A DNA stretch of 6,926 nucleotides, from the NCBI GenBank assembly GCA_014879345.1, contig JACSSI010000255.1, forward strand, positions 1-6,926. Reading direction: 5' to 3'. Every line of letters begins with the position of its first letter. Position 1 is the first letter of the stretch. Position numbers and translations under genes: made by a program. Of the stretch, positions 1-4,972 are shown piece by piece. A model generated the notes under the pieces. That model worked only from the letters and a program-made list of their open reading frames with translations, was not told the DNA's origin and ran no database searches. Source of the DNA: Anaerolineae bacterium. GTDB taxonomy: Bacteria > Chloroflexota > Anaerolineae > Promineifilales > Promineifilaceae.

Positions 1-2162
1 AGGCGATAACGGCCGTTTCCGGTCTCATTGTCCTCTTGTTTTGGCGCAAAACAGAGCCAGTGTCGCTGCCCATCAAGCTGTTCATCCTGTTCAGTTTTCT
101 GGTAGCTACCTTGATGATGACGCCGCTTTCCCGTTTGCTGTGGGATTATTTGCCACTGCTTTCCTTTACCCAGTTCCCGTGGCGTTTTTTGTCTGTGCAG
201 GCGTTTGCTGGCGCCTTGGCCGTGGCTGGATTGGCTTTGCTGCCTGGGCGGCAGTGGTGGGTGCCATTGCTCAGCGGGGTGCTGATGTTGGCAGCGCTGG
301 GCAATTTGCAAACCGATCATCTGCTCTTGACGGATGCGGACGTTACAGCGCGTAAATTGGCGGAATATGAGTGGTACACCGGCAACATCGGCAGCACAGT
401 GAGCGCAGAATATCTGCCCCCGACTGTGCAGCCGCGTCCAGTAACCAGTCCCTGGCTGAACGCCGGCAGCCGTGACCACGTAACGATTCTGGCTGGCGCT
501 GCCGATGTCGCCCTGATTGAGCGCAAATCCAGCCAACAAAGCTGGTTGGTGCAAGCAGCAGAAGAGACATCACTGGTTTTCCCCACGCTGGCATGGCCTG
601 GCTGGCAGGTGCTGGTTGATGGCGATGTGGTTGACTCTCAATCGGCGGCTGGCTCTGGCTTGATTCAGGTGACGGTGCCGTCGGGCGAGCATGTGGTTGA
701 TCTCCGTTTGACTCGTACGCCGGTGCGTTTGGGTGCGGAATTGGTATCGTTAACGGCCGTTTTCATGCTCATAGTCTTGCTGCGGCCGCGCCGTTGGCAG
801 TTGCCGGGGCGAAAGTGGATTGTTCTGCTGGCGGCACTGCTGCTCGTCAGTGCCATTGCCATATTGTGGCCGGAGCATAAGCTGCCTGATTCCGATTTGA
901 ACTGGGATTTTGCCCAAATGGCGTACCTGCATCACGAAGCTGATTGTGTGCCGTTTACCGGTTCTTTGTGTCTGGAAGCGTATCACTATTCTGATAATAC
1001 GCTGCAAGCGGGCGAAACCCTGATGATTGAGACGGCATGGTCGGGTTCTGGCCTGATTGAGGCGTCGGCAGCGACTGTGGCTTTGTACTCGCCAGCCATC
1101 ACGCGCCCTCCAATCGTGGCAAACGTAGAGCCAGCAGCCTTCGCTGCCGATTCGGCTGGGCTGGCTGAAGCCCTCAGCTTTTCCCTGGTGCTGCCTGACG
1201 ACATACCACCTGGATTGTACGTGCCGCGCCTGGTTGTGACTGGTCATCAACCAGTAACGTCCTCCGGGCAGACGCGGGGTGAACTTTTTTTGCGCCCGGT
1301 GCAAGTTTTGAGCGAGGGCGTGGCTGCGGCTGAACCGCGTGGGGAGCTGGATGTGGCCGTTCTGGCTGCGGCTTTACGTGAATCTGAACCGACGCTGGAT
1401 TTGCACCTGGTCTGGTTTACCGCGCAGCCGCTGACACAAAATTACAACATTTCCCTGCGGCTGACGGATGCCAACGGCCAATGGCTGCGTCAACTAGACA
1501 CCCAACCCGGATTTGGCTTTTTGCCAAGCAGCGGCTGGACGACAGGCCAATGGACGCCCGATTGGTTGGCGTTGTCACTGCCTGAATTAGATGCGGCGGC
1601 AGGCTCGTATCCACTGGTGATGCAGGTGTATGAGGTGGCGTCGCCGGAAGTGCCTGTACTCACGCGCCGCCTGGGTGCGGTTGAACAGGTGGCTGGGGCA
1701 TGGGTTTTCCAGGCAAACGAACCCCTTTTTGAGTTGCCTGAAGGAATTGTGGCGGAAACGGCCGTTTCCGCTGTTTTTGGCGATGAAATCCAACTGCTGG
1801 GTTATGAACTGGTACAGGACGACGCAACTGCCACCATTACGCTGTATTGGCAGGCAGTGAGCAACGGGCGCACGGATTACACGCGCTTTGTGCAACTGCT
1901 TGGTTCTGAACCCGGTCAACCGCCGCTGGCACAGGTTGACAGCTACCCTGTTTTCAATAATTATCCCACCAGTCAATGGTCGGCAGGTGAAATTGTGGCA
2001 GACGAGGTGGTGCTAAATCTGACCGATGTGCCGGCGGGCGAGTATCCATTGCTTGTTGGTTTTTATGATGGAAATTTGGAAAGGGTAACGGCCGTTGCTG
2101 GAGATGGCTCTCTACTTCCCGATAATGTATTGCCCTTCACAAGATTAAAGATTGGAGATTAA
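1..2162 (+). CDS. Large polytopic membrane protein with QFPWR motif and beta-rich C-terminal modules (5' end missing)
   Basis: The reading frame is open from base 3 to the TAA at 2160-2162, so the gene starts outside the window; the TTG at base 36 lies within a membrane segment and is probably not the start. Counting from that TTG, hydrophobic helices lie at about 11-29, 52-69, 74-91, 231-250 and 260-278. Basic residues (RK at 4-5, RPRR and GRK at 250-260) place the C-terminus outside the cytoplasm. Residues 36-51 include QFPWR, as in the PTPS-related/YfhO-like multi-spanning proteins thought to resemble GT-C glycosyltransferases. Residues 182-225 (PGWQVLVDG ... VPSGEHVVDLRL) match the beta-domain that follows the membrane core in YfhO-like proteins. 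Residues 285-708 are soluble, beta-rich and internally repeated (455-533 versus 598-678). A role in cell-surface glycan or lipid-linked sugar transfer is inferred; no catalytic residue is visible in this part. Confidence 0.82.
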   Translation, partial: AITAVSGLIVLLFWRKTEPVSLPIKLFILFSFLVATLMMTPLSRLLWDYLPLLSFTQFPWRFLSVQAFAGALAVAGLALLPGRQWWVPLLSGVLMLAALGNLQTDHLLLTDADVTARKLAEYEWYTGNIGSTVSAEYLPPTVQPRPVTSPWLNAGSRDHVTILAGAADVALIERKSSQQSWLVQAAEETSLVFPTLAWPGWQVLVDGDVVDSQSAAGSGLIQVTVPSGEHVVDLRLTRTPVRLGAELVSLTAVFMLIVLLRPRRWQLPGRKWIVLLAALLLVSAIAILWPEHKLPDSDLNWDFAQMAYLHHEADCVPFTGSLCLEAYHYSDNTLQAGETLMIETAWSGSGLIEASAATVALYSPAITRPPIVANVEPAAFAADSAGLAEALSFSLVLPDDIPPGLYVPRLVVTGHQPVTSSGQTRGELFLRPVQVLSEGVAAAEPRGELDVAVLAAALRESEPTLDLHLVWFTAQPLTQNYNISLRLTDANGQWLRQLDTQPGFGFLPSSGWTTGQWTPDWLALSLPELDAAAGSYPLVMQVYEVASPEVPVLTRRLGAVEQVAGAWVFQANEPLFELPEGIVAETAVSAVFGDEIQLLGYELVQDDATATITLYWQAVSNGRTDYTRFVQLLGSEPGQPPLAQVDSYPVFNNYPTSQWSAGEIVADEVVLNLTDVPAGEYPLLVGFYDGNLERVTAVAGDGSLLPDNVLPFTRLKIGD
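8..17. repeat. AACGGCCGTT palindrome, copy 1
   Basis: Exact copy within the open part of the membrane-protein gene, read as xxA ACG GCC GTT (Thr-Ala-Val). Confidence 0.85.
752..761. repeat. AACGGCCGTT palindrome, copy 2
   Basis: Exact copy in the membrane-protein gene, within a transmembrane helix (SLTAVFM), read in the Thr-Ala-Val frame. Confidence 0.85.
1752..1771. repeat. AACGGCCGTT palindrome, copy 3, extended to 20 bp
   Basis: The core at 1757-1766 lies in a perfect 20-bp palindrome, GCGGAAACGGCCGTTTCCGC, in the extracytoplasmic part of the membrane-protein gene (AETAVSA). It is the longest symmetric copy in the window. Confidence 0.85.
2087..2096. repeat. AACGGCCGTT palindrome, copy 4
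   Basis: Exact copy near the 3' end of the membrane-protein gene (VTAVAGD), again in the Thr-Ala-Val frame; 330 bp from copy 3, the shortest spacing. Confidence 0.85.
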
Positions 2163-2202
2163 CATCATACCAATCTCCAATCTTTAATCTTCAATCTTTT
2201 TT
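2141..2202 (+). terminator. 20-bp perfect hairpin between convergent genes, followed by a T-run
   Basis: Bases 2141-2160 are exactly complementary to 2172-2191, giving a 20-bp stem with an 11-nt loop. On the + strand a run of six T (2197-2202) follows five bases after the stem. The left arm carries the last codons of the membrane-protein gene, and the last base of the arm is the first base of its TAA stop. The T-run overlaps the TAA (complement) of the peroxiredoxin gene. It probably terminates the + strand transcript. The minus-strand transcript would fold the same stem but lacks a T-run after it. Confidence 0.55.
2172..2199 (+). repeat. Four tandem heptanucleotide units AATCTYY
   Basis: The units are AATCTCC (2172-2178), AATCTTT (2179-2185), AATCTTC (2186-2192) and AATCTTT (2193-2199). 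The opposite arm of the hairpin at 2141-2160 carries the same units in inverted orientation. The pattern resembles the short tandemly repeated heptamers described in cyanobacterial genomes; a family relationship is not implied. Confidence 0.7.
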
Positions 2203-2656
2203 AGCTCACAAACTTAACAGCCTTCGCCACACTATCGGTGGGACTAATCTTGTACTGAACATCCTCCACTTTACCGTCCGTGCCAATAACAAAATGACTG
2301 CGAATGATGCCCATGTAGCTATTGCCATACATCTTCTTCTCACCCCACACATCATACGCTTCCGCCACGGAATGGCCTGGGTCTGAAAGCAGGGGGTAGG
2401 GGAAGCCCTCTTTGGCCTTCCATTTTGCTAAATCTTCAGGCTGATCTGGGCTGATGCCAATAACTGTGCCATTGGCGGCCTGGATGGTGGTGTAATTGTC
2501 GCGTAGTCCACAAGCCTGGGTGGTGCAGCCGGGCGTATCCGCTTTGGGGTAGAAGAATAAAATCACGCGCTGTCCCTGGAAATCCGAGAGTTTCACTGGT
2601 TTATTTTCATCAGAGAGCAGTTCAAATTCTGGTGCTTTGTCGCCTACAGATAACAT
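2201..2656 (-). CDS. bcp: Thioredoxin-dependent thiol peroxidase, Bcp/PrxQ-type peroxiredoxin
   Basis: This is a 151-residue peroxiredoxin of the AhpC/TSA thioredoxin fold that reduces hydrogen peroxide and organic hydroperoxides in the cytoplasm using electrons from thioredoxin. The sequence starts MLSVGDKAPEFEL and contains the active-site stretch P37-KADTPG-C44-TTQA-C49. C44 is the peroxidatic cysteine and C49, five residues later, is the resolving cysteine of the atypical 2-Cys PrxQ type. T41 and R-containing GIIRSHFVI also fit the family. Length matches the usual 150-160 residues. The frame extends to an ATG at 2692, but a strong GGAGGA sits just before the ATG at 2656, and family proteins begin at this point. 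It stands alone, convergent with the upstream membrane-protein gene and divergent from the small membrane protein at 3122. Confidence 0.95.
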   Translation of the reverse strand: MLSVGDKAPEFELLSDENKPVKLSDFQGQRVILFFYPKADTPGCTTQACGLRDNYTTIQAANGTVIGISPDQPEDLAKWKAKEGFPYPLLSDPGHSVAEAYDVWGEKKMYGNSYMGIIRSHFVIGTDGKVEDVQYKISPTDSVAKAVKFVS

Positions 2657-2660
2657 AGTT

Positions 2661-2666
2661 TCCTCC
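2661..2666 (-). promoter_or_regulatory. Ribosome binding site deciding the peroxiredoxin start
   Basis: The minus strand reads GGAGGA, four bases before the ATG at 2656. It excludes the in-frame ATG at 2692, which lacks a comparable site, as the main start. Confidence 0.8.
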
Positions 2667-2721
2667 GTTATGTTTTGATAACCCACAATCATTAAATTTT
2701 GATATTTTTGTTCAAGTGTAA

Positions 2722-2750
2722 ATCATAACCTCAAACTGAAACATTGTCCT
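2722..2750 (-). promoter_or_regulatory. Candidate sigma70-type promoter of the peroxiredoxin gene
   Basis: The minus strand shows AGGACA (2750-2745), a 17-bp spacer, and TATGAT (2727-2722). The -10 matches five of six consensus positions and the -35 four of six. It would give a leader of roughly 60 nt. This is identified by eye only. Confidence 0.35.
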
Positions 2751-2802
2751 GAGACACTTCAAGAATCTCACATAATAATAAACTTGATGTAACTGTATGG
2801 GC

Positions 2803-2853
2803 ATTCTTGCGCAGGCAGGAATCAACGAATTGGATACCCGCCTTCGCGGGTAT
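2803..2853. repeat. REP-like double hairpin, two 8-4-8 inverted repeats
   Basis: Hairpin 1 (2803-2822) pairs ATTCTTGC with GCAGGAAT around a 4-nt loop, with one G-T wobble. Hairpin 2 (2834-2853) pairs ATACCCGC with GCGGGTAT perfectly around CTTC. They are 11 bp apart. The minus strand reads GTCATACCCGCGAAGGCGGG and then a TTCCTGC-type hairpin. This resembles the widespread intergenic repeat that pairs a GTCATTCCCGC-like hairpin with a CCTGC-like hairpin, found in many bacterial phyla. It is probably a non-autonomous dispersed element. Confidence 0.6.
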
Positions 2854-3027
2854 GACAGTCGAGAGAGACCTGTATTGTTGCAACTTGATTGGATAGTGCA
2901 TGTCGGAAAATGCGGGTGACTTTACGTTTAATTAAGAAATAGCGGAACAAAATGGGATGTGTATGCGTTATGCAGATAACAGCAGGGTTTCGTAAACTGG
3001 CCGTAGCCTAAACATCCATCAAAAGGA

Positions 3028-3037
3028 AACGGCCGTT
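3028..3037. repeat. AACGGCCGTT palindrome, copy 5
   Basis: Exact intergenic copy, about 85 bp before the start of the small membrane protein. Confidence 0.85.
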
Positions 3038-3110
3038 GTTATCATAGTTTCATAAGCATCAAAAATTCGCGTTCCGTTCTGATATTCATTAGTTAGGCGT
3101 TTATCGTCAT

Positions 3111-3116
3111 AGGAGG
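3111..3116 (+). promoter_or_regulatory. Strong ribosome binding site for the small membrane protein
   Basis: AGGAGG lies five bases before the ATG at 3122. It supports this short, otherwise unrecognised frame as a real gene. Confidence 0.8.
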
Positions 3117-3121
3117 TTCCC

Positions 3122-3454
3122 ATGCCCATTTATTATATGGCTTTCTGGTCTTTTGCTGTGATTTTTGCCGTTGGCATCTGGCGCTTACGCAGTTTGCGGC
3201 ATGTGATGGGGCTGATTTTGGTGACGCTGTTGGTGCTGATGTTTACTCAGGCATTGTTCATCCAACTTTCCATTTCTGCCGGATTAGATCCAAGCCTGGC
3301 ATTAGTGAATCCGGGCGCGTTTGTGATGAGTGGGCCGTATGGCTGGCTGGCGCTGTTGGTGATGCCTTGTGGCTGGTTGGGGCCGGTGCTGGGTTTAAAC
3401 TTGATGGAACGGTGGCAGGGTGTCGATTGGAACGTTCCTGAAGAAGAATTTTAG
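3122..3454 (+). CDS. Small three-helix membrane protein of unknown function
   Basis: I do not recognise this 110-residue protein. It has three hydrophobic segments at about residues 4-20, 28-50 and 74-95. The basic stretch RLRSLRH after the first segment predicts an external N-terminus and a cytoplasmic first loop. Residues 51-73 (SISAGLDPSLALVNPG...) would then form the external loop, and the acidic tail VDWNVPEEEF would be cytoplasmic. No cysteine pair, metal site or enzymatic motif is evident. A consensus AGGAGG with 5-nt spacing and a hydrophobic pattern that runs through the frame support it as a real gene. It is monocistronic, divergent from the peroxiredoxin gene and convergent with the TPR gene. 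Confidence 0.8.
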   Translation: MPIYYMAFWSFAVIFAVGIWRLRSLRHVMGLILVTLLVLMFTQALFIQLSISAGLDPSLALVNPGAFVMSGPYGWLALLVMPCGWLGPVLGLNLMERWQGVDWNVPEEEF

Positions 3455-3463
3455 ACAGTTAAA

Positions 3464-3494
3464 CCTTTCCGGAAGGTCTGACCTTCCGGAAAGG
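3464..3494. terminator. 15-bp inverted repeat between convergent genes, possible bidirectional terminator
   Basis: Bases 3464-3478 are exactly complementary to 3480-3494. Each arm also holds its own 8-bp palindrome TTCCGGAA (3467-3474 and 3484-3491). The element fills most of the 54-bp gap between the stop codons of the small membrane protein and the TPR gene. Neither strand has a T-run after the stem, so it may instead be a dispersed palindromic repeat. Confidence 0.5.
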
Positions 3495-3508
3495 CAATGT
3501 GCAACACG

Positions 3509-4060
3509 TTATTTCCCCCCAAATAAACTCAACGCAAAACGAATCATCCCCAGGAAAAGTGAACCGAATAAGCCACGGCGTGGACGCACCGACAGGCTGC
3601 TTTCCATGTGCATCATGGCGTTTGTCCAGTGACCCTGGCGCAGACGCAAGAGGCTGAGTGCTTTGAGTACCTGACTTTGTTTTTGGGCATCTCCGCATTG
3701 GGCGAACAGTTCGGCGGAATCGCTGTAGTAACGGGCGGCCGTTTCTTTATCACCCATACCTGCGTAGAGGTCACCCATGTTGCCTAATACTTGTGCTCGA
3801 CGGTTCACATCGTTTGCTTGCTGGCAAAGTTGGTTGGCGGTGGTGAAAGCTTCCAAAGATTCTTCATGATTGCCACGCATCCGCTGGATGACACCGATGT
3901 TGTTGAGCATTTCCGCCTGTCCTACTGGATTTTGTGCGGCGGCGTAGGCAGAAACGGCCGTTTCAAACGTGCTTACTGCATTATCCAGTTCCCCACGCTG
4001 AAATAGTTTCAGCCCTTCTTCCTTCAAATCATCCGGATCAGTCATAATTTTTGTGTCCAC
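3509..4060 (-). CDS. TPR-repeat protein with hydrophobic C-terminal tail
   Basis: The 183-residue product from the chosen GTG contains four helix-turn-helix TPR-type repeats with a period near 40 residues: about 10-43, 46-84, 86-124 and 126-160. They show the usual small/large pattern (for example NNIGVIQRMRGNHEESLEAF and GNMGDLYAGMGDKETAARYY). TPRs form superhelical protein-binding scaffolds, so a binding partner rather than a reaction is expected. The last 20 residues (GLFGSLFLGMIRFALSLFGG) are hydrophobic with a basic flank (RPRR) and may be a tail anchor or amphipathic membrane-binding helix. Start: GTG at 4060 has GAGG 8 nt upstream. The ATG at 4066 is too close to that site, the ATG at 4045 has only a weak site, and the ATG at 4096 lies inside a hairpin. 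The HTH regulator gene lies upstream on the same strand. Confidence 0.82.
   Translation of the reverse strand: MDTKIMTDPDDLKEEGLKLFQRGELDNAVSTFETAVSAYAAAQNPVGQAEMLNNIGVIQRMRGNHEESLEAFTTANQLCQQANDVNRRAQVLGNMGDLYAGMGDKETAARYYSDSAELFAQCGDAQKQSQVLKALSLLRLRQGHWTNAMMHMESSLSVRPRRGLFGSLFLGMIRFALSLFGGK
3953..3962. repeat. AACGGCCGTT palindrome, copy 6
   Basis: Exact copy in the TPR gene, read on the minus strand as Thr-Ala-Val (residues 34-36). A degenerate copy matching 8 of 10 bases lies in the same gene at 3734-3743. Confidence 0.85.
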
Positions 4061-4068
4061 AATCATTC

Positions 4069-4072
4069 CCTC
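4069..4072 (-). promoter_or_regulatory. Probable ribosome binding site of the TPR gene
   Basis: The minus strand reads GAGG, eight bases before the GTG at 4060 but only two before the ATG at 4066. The spacing favours the GTG start; ATG at 4045 remains possible. Confidence 0.4.
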
Positions 4073-4077
4073 GTAAA

Positions 4078-4104
4078 TAAAAATGACAGCTATCAAGCTG
4101 TCAT
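4078..4104 (-). terminator. Hairpin with T-rich tail between the HTH and TPR genes
   Basis: The dyad ATGACAGC (4083-4090) / GCTGTCAT (4097-4104) forms a perfect 8-bp stem with a 6-nt loop. Read on the minus strand it is followed by TTTTATTT. It could terminate transcripts from the HTH gene, attenuate the TPR gene in its own leader, or serve as an operator for the two-HTH regulator. The sequence alone does not separate these. Confidence 0.45.
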
Positions 4105-4147
4105 ATCAATAATAAATTCAATTTTAGGGGATGAAATAATGAATGTC

Positions 4148-4179
4148 GCTAGTCATTTGGTCAGGGAGTAACGACTAGC
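4148..4179. repeat. 7-bp dyad downstream of the HTH gene
   Basis: GCTAGTC (4148-4154) and GACTAGC (4173-4179) are perfect inverted copies with an 18-bp gap. A further short dyad, TTTGGC/GCCAAA (4184-4196), directly follows the HTH stop codon. These could be operator half-sites or RNA structure in the HTH-TPR gap; no T-run follows either one. Confidence 0.3.
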
Positions 4180-4196
4180 AGATTTTGGCTGCCAAA

Positions 4197-4859
4197 CTAG
4201 AATGTAATCTCCAATAAACTTTCCGCAACCTGACGCAGCCGCTGTACATCCATTTCACTGAGCGTTTTGGCTGTTTCCAGATAGCTCACATTGGTGGGGT
4301 TAGTCAGGAAGGTTTGCATAGCCACATCCAGGTCGTCAAAGATTTTTTGCAGTCGTTGTTCTGCTTCATGTCGGCGTAGAGGGCCATGCTGGTCATCCAC
4401 AAAGTGGTTGATGGAAAGGCCGAGGTGGCGGCAGAGTTGTTCTAACTGTAAATAGGGGATAGCTTTGCTGCCTGTTTCATATTCCAGGATCACGCTTTCA
4501 TCGACTTCCAGAAGTTGGGCAAAGGTGGCAGTGGTTTCACGGGCTTGTAGACGCGCTTGACGGATCATAGCGCCGATAACGCGCTGGCGCAGGTCGAGCA
4601 TGCCAGCGTAATTGATGTCCTTGGCCTCGAATAACTGGTCTGTGCCCCAGAAATAACCCATTGGCACTTTGAGAAACAGAGCCAAAACTTCCAAGTCGGG
4701 CAAGGTGATGGGATAGTCGCCGGCTTCGGCTTGTTTGTATTCATCTTCGGTGATACCGAGCACTTTAGCGCAATCACGATGGCGCTGCCCAGCATGGAGG
4801 CGTGCATCACGTATTAAGTTGCCGAGGATTTGGGCGCGGGTTAGTTCCGATTCACTCAT
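4197..4859 (-). CDS. Transcriptional regulator with two tandem XRE/Cro-CI-type HTH domains
   Basis: The 220-residue protein carries two HTH domains of the Cro/CI type, at about residues 12-70 and 95-153. The two segments align without gaps over 59 residues with 18 identities by my count (shared pattern xGxxIRxARLxA ... AxxL ... E ... ExG ... I ... LExL ... L ... F), so they arose by internal duplication. Residues 155-220 are charged and helical (RRHEAEQRLQKIFDDLDVAM, EMDVQRLRQVAESLLE) and may mediate oligomerisation. There is no peptidase, cupin or ligand-binding domain, so the inducer is unknown. The ATG at 4859 has only a weak GAG-type ribosome site, but the domain begins right after it. 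The protein is cytoplasmic and presumably binds DNA through two linked domains. Dyads flank the gene on both sides and are candidate operators. Confidence 0.88.
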   Translation of the reverse strand: MSESELTRAQILGNLIRDARLHAGQRHRDCAKVLGITEDEYKQAEAGDYPITLPDLEVLALFLKVPMGYFWGTDQLFEAKDINYAGMLDLRQRVIGAMIRQARLQARETTATFAQLLEVDESVILEYETGSKAIPYLQLEQLCRHLGLSINHFVDDQHGPLRRHEAEQRLQKIFDDLDVAMQTFLTNPTNVSYLETAKTLSEMDVQRLRQVAESLLEITF

Positions 4860-4909
4860 AGTTTTTCTCTCATTTTACCAGGGCATCGTTGCTTCACATA
4901 ACTTGGAAA

Positions 4910-4938
4910 ATATTAGCATAATATGGTCATATCCACAA
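4910..4938 (-). promoter_or_regulatory. Candidate promoter of the two-HTH regulator gene, overlapping dyads
   Basis: The minus strand shows TTGTGG (4938-4933), a 17-bp spacer, then TAATAT (4915-4910). The -10 is one arm of a 6-3-6 dyad (4910-4924). The -35 lies in one arm of an 8-bp inverted repeat (4929-4936 / 4956-4963). The arrangement suggests repressor control, perhaps autoregulation; this is inference. Confidence 0.4.
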
Positions 4939-4963
4939 CTGAACCGGAGTCATGGGTGGATAT
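4929..4963. repeat. 8-bp inverted repeat ATATCCAC / GTGGATAT
   Basis: The arms at 4929-4936 and 4956-4963 are perfect, with a 19-bp gap. It lies just after the ABC-F stop codon on the minus strand and overlaps the putative -35 of the HTH gene. It is either an operator or a weak structure at the end of the ABC-F transcript. Confidence 0.35.
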
Positions 4964-4972
4964 TTATAGCAA

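Larger units (their letters stand above)
2751..3110. other. Intergenic region without a recognisable gene
   Basis: About 360 bp separate the peroxiredoxin promoter region from the RBS of the small membrane protein. I see no credible coding frame. The region holds a double-hairpin repeat (2803-2853), a small GTTAT-GCAG-ATAAC dyad (2967-2980) and an AACGGCCGTT palindrome (3028-3037). The promoter of the gene at 3122 should lie here, but no -10/-35 pair is convincing. Confidence 0.6.

Noticed and set aside
750..1304. 184-codon open frame on the minus strand inside the membrane-protein gene
   Set aside because: Lies fully within a well-supported gene on the other strand; its product is rich in R, Q and H, has no recognisable domain, and looks like a complement shadow.
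2657..2692. N-terminal extension of the peroxiredoxin from an ATG at 2692
   Set aside because: The 12 extra residues are not typical of the family, and the GGAGGA site sits directly before the ATG at 2656.
4061..4096. Upstream ATG starts (4096 and 4066) for the TPR gene
   Set aside because: The ATG at 4096 lies within the loop of a hairpin and has no ribosome site; the ATG at 4066 is only two bases from GAGG.
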